DNA of 63,265 nt, taken from positions 1-63,265 of the forward strand of contig JAPKXZ010000063.1 in assembly GCA_026394555.1 (NCBI GenBank). Reading direction: 5' to 3'. The translations under genes were made by a program, and so were the position numbers. The stretch is from Methanothrix sp. Its GTDB lineage: Archaea; Halobacteriota; Methanosarcinia; Methanotrichales; Methanotrichaceae. A model generated the notes under the pieces. It was not told where the DNA came from, made no database searches, and saw only the letters and a list, made by a program, of their open reading frames with translations. This document shows, piece by piece, positions 32,645-40,598 of this stretch (position 1 is its first letter; each line of letters starts with the position of its first letter).

Positions 32645-34429
32645 ATGAAAATTATAACTGTTTTAATATTTGCTTTAATCATATCAGTCGCAGGAGGTTC
32701 AAATGAAAGCATAAATATAGTTCATGCTAACGAAATTATTGAAAAATTCAAAAAAGGCATGGATTTGAATTATGATTCTAAATATATTGATGGCAATTTA
32801 TTTTTGAATAATTCTTTAAATAGCAAAAATGAGCCCATTATCTCAAATATAACAATTGAAAATTCCATAATAGATGGTGACATCAATTTTAGCTATATGA
32901 AGTTCAATAAAGTTTCATTTTTCAATTCTACTTTTATAGGAAATTTTAAAGCATCGAATAGTCACTTCCTTAACGATACAAATTTTTTAAATTGCAAATT
33001 CCAAGGTTTTACGGATTTCATAAGGTCCCAATTTTATGAAAATGCGGATTTTGGGGGGGCATCGTTCAACTATTCATATTTCAATAGTATACTAGTTAAA
33101 AAATATGCAAATTTTAAAAATTCGAAATTCTTAAGACGAACCTTCTTTGGTGGGGCAAGTTTTAGGGGATCATCTTTTGAGAGATGTGTTTTTTCAAAAT
33201 TTGTAGATTTTTCAGCATCTCAATTTGATTCGATGTCTAATTTTAAATCCATCTGTTTCAATGATGGAGCCAGATTCTCTGGCAGTAACTTCAATTATGA
33301 TTTAAAAATTGATAATTCAACTGCCGCTAGGTCTATTGATTTTAATAACGTTGTATTCAAAGGAGTAGCTGAGTTCCAAAATTCAAATTTCACTGATTTC
33401 AGTTCTTATGGATGCGAATTCAGAGAACGATGTGATTTCCGCAAATCAATATTTAATAAAAATACGACGATTAGTGAGAATGAATTTATTAAAGATGTTG
33501 ACTTTTCTTCGTCCGAATTTAAGGGTGATGCAGAATTCAAAGGATCGCATTTTTCGGGAAATTTGAACTTTTATTCATCCAAATTTAAAGGAGATGCAGG
33601 ATTCAGATATTCCCAATTTTTAGGGGATTCGGACTTTTCTGGAGCCGAATTTGATAAAACCGTGGATTTTTCAAACTGCATTTTTAATGATACACTCCTG
33701 TTGAGAAGATCAAATTTCAATGGTTCTGTGTGCTTGATGGATTCTCGTTTCAAAAAAGATGTATTTGCGGATGATGCTGTTTTCAATGGAAATCTAAACA
33801 TGAATCGGACACAGTTTAGCAATATATATATAAGATGGTTTAATATTAAGAATGGTATTCAATATAATGAAACCGCATATTATTTATTAATAAAAAATTT
33901 TAAAAACTTAGGTTTATTTTCAGATGCCAACGAATGCTATTACGCATTGATGAGCGAGATGAGAAATCAGACTGTACACCAGAGCTTTTCAGGCCAAGAG
34001 AATAAATTTCTTATCTCTCTCCTCTACAGTTTATCCCAAATTCTATATGGATTTGGAACAAAGCCAGAACTTCCTTTGGCTTGGTCAGGACTATTCGTTA
34101 TTGCATTTGCTCTTTATTGGTATTATATATATCAAAATATGATTTCTGGAAGCATATATGATAGATATGGAACAATGAAACGCAATATAGGTGCCCCCGT
34201 AAATAAAAAAATCTATAGCGAGCTCTTGCGCTTATTAGATGCTATTAAATTTAGCCTAAGTATATTTCTCTCTGGGACGACATTATTCTTCGATCCTCCA
34301 GAGATACCAAAAAGGTTAACCGGGTCGAGGGTTTGGATGAAAAGAATATACCTGGCAGAGAGAACTCTTGGCGCAGGCTTTTTCTTCCTTTTCTTCTTTG
34401 CAATAAGCAAAATGCTATTGTCTTATTAG
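32645..34429 (+). CDS. Long AT-rich pentapeptide-repeat membrane protein
   Basis: This 594-residue protein has a signal peptide (MKIITVLIFALIISVAGG). About 330 residues of pentapeptide-type repeats follow, with strict eight-residue spacing (ADFGGASF, VDFSASQF, ADFSGAEF-like steps), predicted to form a beta-helix. A linker (LLIKNFKNLGLFSDANECYY) is shared with the paralogues at 20902 and 37305. Two or three hydrophobic segments close the protein (ELPLAWSGLFVIAFALYWYY; TLGAGFFFLFFFAISKMLL). Its codons are far more A+T-rich than those of the flanking genes. The pore-like second half seen in the paralogues is diverged here (SLSIFLSGTTLFFDPPEIP). It is divergent from cbiT. Confidence 0.78.
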   Translation: MKIITVLIFALIISVAGGSNESINIVHANEIIEKFKKGMDLNYDSKYIDGNLFLNNSLNSKNEPIISNITIENSIIDGDINFSYMKFNKVSFFNSTFIGNFKASNSHFLNDTNFLNCKFQGFTDFIRSQFYENADFGGASFNYSYFNSILVKKYANFKNSKFLRRTFFGGASFRGSSFERCVFSKFVDFSASQFDSMSNFKSICFNDGARFSGSNFNYDLKIDNSTAARSIDFNNVVFKGVAEFQNSNFTDFSSYGCEFRERCDFRKSIFNKNTTISENEFIKDVDFSSSEFKGDAEFKGSHFSGNLNFYSSKFKGDAGFRYSQFLGDSDFSGAEFDKTVDFSNCIFNDTLLLRRSNFNGSVCLMDSRFKKDVFADDAVFNGNLNMNRTQFSNIYIRWFNIKNGIQYNETAYYLLIKNFKNLGLFSDANECYYALMSEMRNQTVHQSFSGQENKFLISLLYSLSQILYGFGTKPELPLAWSGLFVIAFALYWYYIYQNMISGSIYDRYGTMKRNIGAPVNKKIYSELLRLLDAIKFSLSIFLSGTTLFFDPPEIPKRLTGSRVWMKRIYLAERTLGAGFFFLFFFAISKMLLSY

Positions 34430-34842
34430 CCCCATGGAAACCACCCTCCTCCACCAGGAACCTCTCCTCCACCAGGAACCTCTCCCCCACCTTGGGCGGA
34501 CACTGGAATATTAACCGAAAGCCTTCCGCCGGATGCTTCGAAGCAAGAGATCTGGACAGATGTTGATCCTTTGTAATTAACGCCACCAGCCTCTTTGCTT
34601 GCCGATATTTCGATGTTGCCATCGGAATCTATGGGAATGGTAGCTGCTCCATAGCTTCCAGTTTTTGCCACCCATTGATTGTCAAAAACGATATCGAAGC
34701 CACCAAGATTGATGCGTTCTCCTGTGGATAATTGAATCGCAATTGCAGAATAGCATTGGCTACTAGCGATGCTCAAAGAAGCAAAGAACGCTAACGCTAT
34801 TGCAAACAGAATTGTACTGGACAAAGCCGCTCTAATTTTCAT
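34426..34842 (-). CDS. Small secreted protein with Gly-rich repeat tail
   Basis: This 138-residue exported protein is of unknown function. A signal peptide (MKIRAALSSTILFAIALAFF...IASS) precedes a beta-rich domain with two cysteines (SSQCYSAI, QISCFEA). The C-terminal tail is GGGEVPGGGEVPGGGG, encoded by an 18-bp tandem repeat, and ends WFPWG. It converges on the pentapeptide gene with a 4-bp overlap and lies 12 bp after the small secreted gene 34855-35157, so those two are probably co-transcribed. Confidence 0.65.
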   Translation of the reverse strand: MKIRAALSSTILFAIALAFFASLSIASSQCYSAIAIQLSTGERINLGGFDIVFDNQWVAKTGSYGAATIPIDSDGNIEISASKEAGGVNYKGSTSVQISCFEASGGRLSVNIPVSAQGGGEVPGGGEVPGGGGWFPWG

Positions 34843-34854
34843 GATGTCTTTCCC

Positions 34855-35157
34855 TTAATTATGCATATATATATCTATATTATTCTCAGGAAAACCTTGC
34901 CATTCTCCGGTCTGGCCATTGCCGTTAGCGGTGATTCTATATCTAATGCTCCTTTCCAGCCAAGTGTAAAATGCTCCCATATTGTCTGAATAACCGCTAT
35001 CTACTCTATTGCCTCCGTCCCAAACTTCCACAAAAATATTATAGGCAAGATTTCCGTTGTTTTCATGCACAACGATCTGGAACCGGTCCGACGCTGAAGC
35101 TTGCAGCGTTAGAGCCGCTATAGCGATAATTACCAATAGAATGACCTTTTCTTTCAT
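34855..35157 (-). CDS. Small secreted protein, unknown
   Basis: This 100-residue exported protein has a signal peptide (MKEKVILLVIIAIAALTLQASA). The mature part is 78 residues (RFQIVVHENNGNLAYNIFVEVWDGG, then YSDNMGAFYTWLERSIRYRI). The pattern resembles a small carboxypeptidase-regulatory-like or transthyretin-like beta fold, but this is a weak impression. The ATG lies close to a GAGG-type site (CGGAGGAAT). It is the first gene of a two-gene unit with 34426-34842. Confidence 0.65.
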   Translation of the reverse strand: MKEKVILLVIIAIAALTLQASASDRFQIVVHENNGNLAYNIFVEVWDGGNRVDSGYSDNMGAFYTWLERSIRYRITANGNGQTGEWQGFPENNIDIYMHN

Positions 35158-35342
35158 AAAATTCCTCCGATGCAGAAGCTCCGTATTTCAAATTTACTTT
35201 CCTAAATATATCGGAGTCTATCTATTTATAATTTTCTGAAACCTTTGATGTATTAATAATACCGTTTTATTTATATAATCGAATGGCAACTTCAAGATGA
35301 TTGAATCTGCAAAATGGCGAAATTATCTCATACCCTTCGTGG

Positions 35343-35870
35343 TTAAATGTCCGCTTCGAAATCATCCTTTGTTTCCGCCAAATCGAAGTATCCTGTTATG
35401 CGCACGATGTCCAGCCGGGAGATGCGGTAGGCTCCGCCCTTTCTCTCCAGTGGTGGGTTGATCTCGATATCCCGCAGGGAGAGGCCCGGCTCTCTGGCGT
35501 TGTATCTCTGGAAGATCTGCCCCCAGGGAACCAGGTGCGCGCTCCGCGCCTTTCCGGCTCCGTAGCGAAGCTCCACCGCCAATATGCCCTGTCTTCCCGA
35601 GCGGGTGATGAAATCCGTCTCGCGCGTCATCTGATGCCCTCCGGCGGCCAGGCTGAAGTGCTGCTTGAAGTAGAGCGATTTCGTCTTGCGTGCATCCAGG
35701 CTCTTGCATTCGATGGCCAGATAGTACTCGGGAATCTTGGAGTCCACTAGTATATCCATAAACTGGCCGGAGAAGCGCGATTGCTTGAGCCGGTAGGCTA
35801 TGGCGGCGATGCCGTCCTTCTCGAAGAATGAGTTGAGAGCGCTCACCAGCGCCCACTCGAAGTCGCCCAT
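35343..35870 (-). CDS. Putative PD-(D/E)xK nuclease
   Basis: This 175-residue soluble protein looks like a restriction-endonuclease-fold protein. GDFEWALVSALNSFFEKDG supplies a helix with an acidic residue. SGQFMDILVDSK gives the central D. YYLAIECKSLD gives the E-x-K pair. A downstream helix (GGHQMTRETDFITRSGRQGILAVEL) completes the fold. The layout is close to archaeal Hjc-like Holliday-junction resolvases, though the C-terminal half differs and a different substrate is possible. It is a single gene on the minus strand. Confidence 0.65.
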   Translation of the reverse strand: MGDFEWALVSALNSFFEKDGIAAIAYRLKQSRFSGQFMDILVDSKIPEYYLAIECKSLDARKTKSLYFKQHFSLAAGGHQMTRETDFITRSGRQGILAVELRYGAGKARSAHLVPWGQIFQRYNAREPGLSLRDIEINPPLERKGGAYRISRLDIVRITGYFDLAETKDDFEADI

Positions 35871-35994
35871 TGTATGTTGTTTTATGCGGATCTCTAAAAA
35901 TATCTTTTCCTCTGATTACTTTCGCTCCACACCCATTCCTCTCCTTTAATAACCTGGCAAAGAATCTCTTGCGATGCGCTCTGCTGGGGGCAGT

Positions 35995-36201
35995 ATGGTA
36001 GTAGGAAGGACTCTGTGGGACTTTATTATCGAGGCATTTCAAACGCCGGGCATCGGCGTTATCCTCATAGCTCTGCTTATCCTATTCGAGCTTATATTAA
36101 TATTGATATTATTATTAGTGCATAATGGCCTACTCGACATAAAATTCAGCTATGGCGGCCTGGGTCTGGAGCTGCACCAATTAGCGGCCCTGGTGGCGTG
36201 A
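35995..36201 (+). CDS. Possible small single-helix membrane protein
   Basis: This open frame of 68 codons starts at an ATG after CTGGGGGC. It encodes a hydrophobic helix rich in Ile/Leu (GVILIALLILFELILILILLL) and a short soluble end (LDIKFSYGGLGLELHQL). Nothing in it is recognised. It points toward the thyA operon 56 bp ahead. Whether it is translated cannot be judged from sequence. Confidence 0.35.
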   Translation: MVVGRTLWDFIIEAFQTPGIGVILIALLILFELILILILLLVHNGLLDIKFSYGGLGLELHQLAALVA

Positions 36202-36257
36202 GTAATTGATCGTTAGTTTCTAAAACTTAAAGTACCTTGCAGAAGAATGCCGATCTC

Positions 36258-36413
36258 ATGGATATTGAGGAGATCGCCAGGAAGTACTGCATGAGGGATC
36301 TGAAGCCCATCGCCAAGAAATACGGCATTGGAACACGTCGCGTAAAGGTAATAGATATCATCAAGGCATTTCCGCCCGAGGCGCTGGCGGAGCTGACGGG
36401 CGAGAAGCAATAA
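36258..36413 (+). CDS. 51-residue helical protein in the thyA operon
   Basis: A short gene ending 11 bp before thyA and in the same direction. The product begins MDIEEIARKYCMRDLKPIA, continues KKYGIGTRRVKVIDIIKAFP and ends in TAA. Its sequence suggests two or three amphipathic helices with a possible helix-turn-helix feel (IAKKYGIGTRRVKVIDII). The frame is also open upstream to a TTG at 36237. Function is unknown; co-transcription with thyA is inferred from spacing. Confidence 0.55.
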   Translation: MDIEEIARKYCMRDLKPIAKKYGIGTRRVKVIDIIKAFPPEALAELTGEKQ

Positions 36414-36424
36414 TTGGGGTTCTC

Positions 36425-37090
36425 ATGGCAAGACTGGGCAGATTCATTCGGGCCAGAACCATCTCTGATGCCTGGCGGCGGGGGCTTAACCTCATCTGGC
36501 GGCAGGGGGCAGAGATCACAGATGAGAGGGGCACCAGGATTAAGGAACTCTTATCCATGCAGGTGGTAGTGGAGGATCCCTATCAGGAGATGATTCCAGC
36601 CCAGTACTCCTGGCATGAGGAGCGTCTGGAAGAGTACGCCCAGCAGCTTTTATCCGGCAATAATCCCGGCTTTGAGTATACCTACGGCGAGCGTCTGCGT
36701 GCCTGGTCTCTGCCGGGCGTGCCCGCATTGGACCAGATCGAGCAGGTCATCTTGCGGCTCAAGGCCTCGGCCAATACCCGTCGCGCCACGGCTGTAACCT
36801 GGATCGTGCCCGTAGATGCCTGCAAAGATGAGGTCCCCTGCATGATTGTGGACGACTTCAAGCTACGCGACGGCCGCCTGCATCTCTCCATCTTCTTTCG
36901 CAGCCACGACTTTGCCGGAGCCTATCCCGCCAATCTCTACGGCCTGGCCAGGCTGCTGCAATACGTTAGCCTTGAAGTAGGCGCAAAGCCCGGATCGATC
37001 TCCACCACCAGTGCCTCAGCGCACATCTACGAGCATGACTGGGACTTTGTGGAGAAGATGCTGCTGGGGACGGGGTTGGAGGAGATTTGA
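36425..37090 (+). CDS. thyA: Archaeal-type thymidylate synthase
   Basis: This enzyme makes dTMP from dUMP using a methylene-tetrahydropterin; in methanogens the donor is probably a tetrahydromethanopterin or sarcinapterin derivative (family knowledge). The catalytic cysteine is C139 in DEVPCMIVDDF. The nucleotide-binding stretch LHLSIFFRSHDFAGAYPANLYGL corresponds to the R-S-x-D/N region of ThyA. TRRA at 118-121 supplies phosphate-binding arginines. Length 221 is typical of the short archaeal form. The ATG follows GGGGT. A hairpin and a CACAGAG repeat lie just downstream. Confidence 0.93.
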   Translation: MARLGRFIRARTISDAWRRGLNLIWRQGAEITDERGTRIKELLSMQVVVEDPYQEMIPAQYSWHEERLEEYAQQLLSGNNPGFEYTYGERLRAWSLPGVPALDQIEQVILRLKASANTRRATAVTWIVPVDACKDEVPCMIVDDFKLRDGRLHLSIFFRSHDFAGAYPANLYGLARLLQYVSLEVGAKPGSISTTSASAHIYEHDWDFVEKMLLGTGLEEI

Positions 37091-37154
37091 GAGGTTCTTG
37101 GGAATTGGATATTAGAGTCCTCTGAGCGCTTCTCATGCCTGCGATTAGGGTAGT

Positions 37155-37227
37155 GTCGTCAGCCATTGGGCTATAATCAGCGGCTAACGACGTTTTCACC
37201 ACAGAGACACAGAGCGCACAGAGAACG
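37155..37227. repeat. Hairpin plus CACAGAG dispersed repeat
   Basis: GTCGTCAGCC (37155-37164) and GGCTAACGAC (37182-37191) form a stem with one mismatch. Directly after it, 37193-37227 (ttttcaccacagagacacag...) matches the right arm of the inverted repeat at 8211-8256, with CACAGAG in place of CACAAAG. The hairpin may end thyA transcripts or belong to the repeat element. Confidence 0.6.
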
Positions 37228-37304
37228 CTATAAAATCGGAGAGTCCATCGCGACCCAATGGCACCGCAAAGAATATCTGCTATTATCGATTTCTCCCTTC
37301 GTTT

Positions 37305-38327
37305 ATGGTCGATAGCCTCTTAATGATCAAGGCCGAGGAGATCCTGGAAAAGATCGAGCAGGGCAAACCGGTGGAGTATGAGAACGTCATCATCTACGGG
37401 GACCTGGATCTGCACCGCCTGGACCTGCCCTTTAATAAAAATAAGCTTAAGATCATAAAATCAATAATAAAAATCGAATACTCGGTTATTAAGGGCGATG
37501 TATTCTTCGATCACGCTGCCTTCTTTGGGCTGGTGGACTTTGACGGCACGTCCTTCACTAATGCGGCCAACTTCTCCGGCTCTCACTTTCAGGAGGATGC
37601 CGGCTTTTCAGATGCACAGTTTCAGAGAGAGGCCAACTTCACCCGGGCCCACTTTGCCATCGATGCCAATTTTTCCCGCGCCAAGTTCAATGATGCCGAC
37701 TTTGGCCGGGCGAGGTTCGAGAAATATTTTCACCTGGCCAATGCCAAGGTGTACACATTGAATCTGTCTGATGCCGTCTTCTCGGAAGGATCAAGCATCC
37801 ACCTCAAGGACTTCAATTTTAACCGCATTGCTGTGCGCTGGAATTCCATCAAGGAGCATATTCCCTTTAACGGCTCAGTGTACCTGACGCTTACCAGAAA
37901 CTTCAGAAACCTGGAGCAGTTCGAGGATCAGGACGACTGCTACTACCAGTATCGAAAGCAAAAGCAGGCGCGCTCGCACAAGATCTTTCCCCAGCTCTTC
38001 GATCGTATGGCCTGGCTCTCCTGCGGCTACGGGGTGCGCCCTTCGTATACTATTCTGCTGAGCGTGATCATCATCCTTCTCTTCGCGGGCGTCTTCTGGG
38101 CAGGAAACGCTCTGCAGCCGGACGGAGCGGATACGCACTCGCAAGTAAAGGCGAGCGTATCGCCAAATGATGCTTTCTACTTCAGCAGCATGGAGTTCTT
38201 AGGCAAGACCCCCCAGAATTTCCGCATCATCGAGGGCTATGAGGTCCTGACGGTGATAGAGACGCTACTGGGGTGGCTGCTCATGGCTCTCTTCCTGGTG
38301 ACATTGAGCCGGGTGATGCTGAGATAA
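37305..38327 (+). CDS. Pentapeptide-repeat protein with degenerate ion-channel domain
   Basis: This 340-residue membrane protein is a paralogue of 20902-22413 but has no signal peptide (MVDSLLMIKAEEILEKIEQG). About 100 residues of eight-spaced pentapeptide repeats follow (ANFSGSHF, ANFTRAHF, ANFSRAKF, ADFGRARF). The shared linker (FRNLEQFEDQDDCYYQYRKQ) and LSCGYGVRP come next. Two C-terminal helices (TILLSVIIILLFAGVFWAG; VIETLLGWLLMALFLVTLSR) flank a segment where a potassium-channel filter would sit; here it reads FSSMEFLGKTPQN, with no GYG. The cytoplasmic beta-helix topology inferred here is opposite to that of its signal-peptide-bearing relatives. Confidence 0.8.
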   Translation: MVDSLLMIKAEEILEKIEQGKPVEYENVIIYGDLDLHRLDLPFNKNKLKIIKSIIKIEYSVIKGDVFFDHAAFFGLVDFDGTSFTNAANFSGSHFQEDAGFSDAQFQREANFTRAHFAIDANFSRAKFNDADFGRARFEKYFHLANAKVYTLNLSDAVFSEGSSIHLKDFNFNRIAVRWNSIKEHIPFNGSVYLTLTRNFRNLEQFEDQDDCYYQYRKQKQARSHKIFPQLFDRMAWLSCGYGVRPSYTILLSVIIILLFAGVFWAGNALQPDGADTHSQVKASVSPNDAFYFSSMEFLGKTPQNFRIIEGYEVLTVIETLLGWLLMALFLVTLSRVMLR

Positions 38328-38404
38328 GAACCGCAGCGCCGTACAGACGTTTGCGGAGGGCATGGAATGGGGGCTCTGGGGATGTTCGCGAGCCCATGTC
38401 CTAC

Positions 38405-38611
38405 TTAGCTATGTGCAGTCTGCATTATGCCGATCTCGGACATTTCTCTTGCTGCCAAAGTCTCCTGTTCTTCGATCTTCTTGAGGATGATGGTCCCATC
38501 CCCGAGCTGGTCCACGGCGATTTTGTCACCCGGCAGCAGATGCAGTCCGTATCTGATGGCAAGAGGGAGCTGAATCCTGCCGTTGGCATCAATATTGGTA
38601 ATCAAACCCAA
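38405..38611 (-). CDS. AbrB/SpoVT-type transcription regulator
   Basis: This 68-residue swapped-hairpin DNA-binding protein has the motif GLITNIDANGRIQLPLAIRYGLHLLPGDKIAVDQL, typical of the AbrB fold. A short charged tail follows. The start is TTG at 38611 or, with better spacing from GGGTGA, TTG at 38605. It may act as an antitoxin-like or transition-state regulator. No toxin gene is adjacent, and its targets are unknown. Confidence 0.8.
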   Translation of the reverse strand: MGLITNIDANGRIQLPLAIRYGLHLLPGDKIAVDQLGDGTIILKKIEEQETLAAREMSEIGIMQTAHS

Positions 38612-38762
38612 TTCACCCGAGCCTTTGGTCTAGCTCCTGGTTTATAAAAGACTTATTTTGAGATGAGGTTCATATGAGAACTAGGGAGAAGAGCTGAACG
38701 AGATAGTGAGTTAAAGTGGACTATCCCTGGCGCGAGGGGCCCGTGGGCAGAATTTGTGACTC

Positions 38763-39458
38763 TTAGCAGTCTAAGCCGTCGCAGCCCGGCTGTCTCTTCT
38801 CATCCACGGGACTTTCCCGGAACTTAATCATCTTCTCGACTTCGAACTTGCCCGTGAAGGACTCATGCACCTTGAGGTCCTTGCTGAACATTTTATGCAT
38901 ATGGGCGTCCGTCTGCCAGGTTCCATTGAAGGAATTCTTGGTCTGGATGCCCACGGTGTGTACAGGGCTTGACTTTAGCAGCTCTTCGATCTTCTTAGGA
39001 TCGGTTATGTAAGAGGCGGGATTGGTTGAGGCGAAGTAGCTGCTGCCTTCCCTCTCCATCTCTGTGACTGAGAAGCTCTCTGTGATCTCTGCGCCGATGC
39101 CGCCCCAGAAGGCCTTGGAGTTTATATATTTCATTCCCACCATGGGGGTCTTGCCGGAGTAAGTGAGTTTGTTGCTCTCCCAGAGGTTGAGCGGCACAGC
39201 TATCCCGTTCTCCATGCCCGGAAGCTTGGCTGCCCTCTGTGCTTCGACGGTTGCGGTGTCCATCTCCAGGTCACCGTCGCCGTACATGAAATTGTCGTAC
39301 TCGAGAGCAAGCTGCCGATCCTTAACCGAGACGCCCACCTCAAAGGTGCCCGTCCCCGTTACCTTCAGCCTGTTGCAAAAATCTCCATCCTGGATGGCTT
39401 CGGTGATGGCCGGGGTGGCAAAGACCGGCTCCAGGGATAAGAGTAACATTAGCAACAA
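38763..39458 (-). CDS. Secreted protein of unknown function, 5' end uncertain
   Basis: This exported protein of about 230 residues is predicted beta-rich (CNRLKVTGTGTFEVGVSVKDR...FNGTWQTDAHMHKMF). It has a C-terminal cysteine pair (GCDGLDC). The first canonical start in frame is TTG 39458, which gives a signal peptide lacking a basic n-region. The same frame upstream reads RTTKGIAVALLLM, a much better signal peptide, but has no ATG/GTG/TTG. An ATG at 39495 in another frame (ATGGGGTAG) would need a frame change to reach it. The pattern recalls the 5' end of 9066-9547. Confidence 0.6.
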   Translation of the reverse strand: MLLMLLLSLEPVFATPAITEAIQDGDFCNRLKVTGTGTFEVGVSVKDRQLALEYDNFMYGDGDLEMDTATVEAQRAAKLPGMENGIAVPLNLWESNKLTYSGKTPMVGMKYINSKAFWGGIGAEITESFSVTEMEREGSSYFASTNPASYITDPKKIEELLKSSPVHTVGIQTKNSFNGTWQTDAHMHKMFSKDLKVHESFTGKFEVEKMIKFRESPVDEKRQPGCDGLDC

Positions 39459-39585
39459 CGCTACGGCAATACCCTTCGTTGTTCTACCCCATTACTAAGA
39501 TCTTATTAGTATCTTCTAGCTAAAAAAGTTATTGTAGCTTTTGCTGCAAAAGTTTCATCTCACCCCTTGAACATCCAACTCCAAG

Positions 39586-40383
39586 ATGCATAAAGATTTG
39601 GCCGTGGTCATGGATGTGGCAGGAACCATACTCCGGATGTATCGTGTGGCCAAGGATATCGAAAAGGGCGTCATTCGGTTGAATGTGGTTACCTGGGAGC
39701 TGATTATGGAGAAGAAAGGTCGAGTCCTGGTTGTCCCTCAGATCGATCCCGATCTCATGTTATCCTGTCGGCCCGATGATGCTCTGGGGACGCTTATGAA
39801 AGGTCGCGAGCAATTACTGGAGATAAGTTGTGCCAGCAGTCCCATCTCCAAAGATGAAGCGGTACGCATTCTAGGCAGTTCTCAAGCCAGGGTTCGTGAC
39901 CTTGTGGAGGTTTATCGGGAAGTATTGGCCAGGTGTCCTGGTAATTATCATACTGCCGGCATGATTGTCGATGTTTATCTGCAGGAGGTTGTTTATGCAC
40001 TTAGCACGGGGGGCTCTCCCTTTCCTGGACTGCGGGATGTCCTGGCTTGTCTGAAAGATCATGGGGCGGATGTCTATGTGGCCTCCGGGGACAGCATGAG
40101 AAGCCTTGCTTATCTCCAAGAATTAGGTATAGATTTGTCGCGAGTTTATCCTGTCTCTGGCCCCAAGCGGAAAAAAGAGATAATAGTCGATCTGAAGAAC
40201 CAATATCTTCAAGTGGTAATGGTGGGCGACGGTCTAAACGACCTTTATGCTTTGAGGGCGGCGGACCTGGGCATCTTGACCGTGCAGCAGGACACTCGTC
40301 CCACTTTGAAGCTTCGTGATGCTGCCGATAAGATAATAACCGATATAAAAGAACTGCCTAAAATACTGATGGATTACTGTTAG
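39586..40383 (+). CDS. HAD-superfamily, soluble P-type-ATPase-like phosphatase
   Basis: This 265-residue soluble hydrolase has the haloacid dehalogenase motifs in order. Motif I is DVAGT with nucleophile D10; the usual second Asp two residues on is Ala. Motif II is ASGDS at 166-170, motif III is KRKK at 194-198, and motif IV is GDGLND at 214-219. The pattern matches the phosphorylation domain of P-type ATPases without membrane helices, as in MJ0968-like archaeal proteins. An insert of about 120 residues after motif I forms the cap. The substrate is unknown. Confidence 0.85.
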   Translation: MHKDLAVVMDVAGTILRMYRVAKDIEKGVIRLNVVTWELIMEKKGRVLVVPQIDPDLMLSCRPDDALGTLMKGREQLLEISCASSPISKDEAVRILGSSQARVRDLVEVYREVLARCPGNYHTAGMIVDVYLQEVVYALSTGGSPFPGLRDVLACLKDHGADVYVASGDSMRSLAYLQELGIDLSRVYPVSGPKRKKEIIVDLKNQYLQVVMVGDGLNDLYALRAADLGILTVQQDTRPTLKLRDAADKIITDIKELPKILMDYC

Positions 40384-40500
40384 ATTATTATTTAGATTAG
40401 CGTGTATTCGGAATTCCCCACCTTCTTTATCCCTCTAATTCGGGTGGTGGGTGAATTAATTTGATGAATGGCAAATATTTGTGAATCGGATAATTCTGGG

Positions 40501-40516
40501 AAAAGTATATATACTT
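40501..40516 (+). promoter_or_regulatory. TATA element
   Basis: AAAAGTATATATACTT is an obvious archaeal TATA box and is itself a palindrome. It would place the transcript start near 40535, about 65 bases before the ATG at 40599. Confidence 0.5.
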
Positions 40517-40598
40517 GGATCGTACACTCTTACTTGTTAACATTTTAAATTTGCTTCGAAATAAGACCATACTAGAATATACTAGGAGTAGCGCACAA

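Noticed and set aside
34444-34490. Short tandem repeat ctcctccaccaggaac, considered as a CRISPR-like or regulatory repeat
   Set aside because: It is an 18-bp in-frame coding repeat for GGGEVP in a secreted protein.
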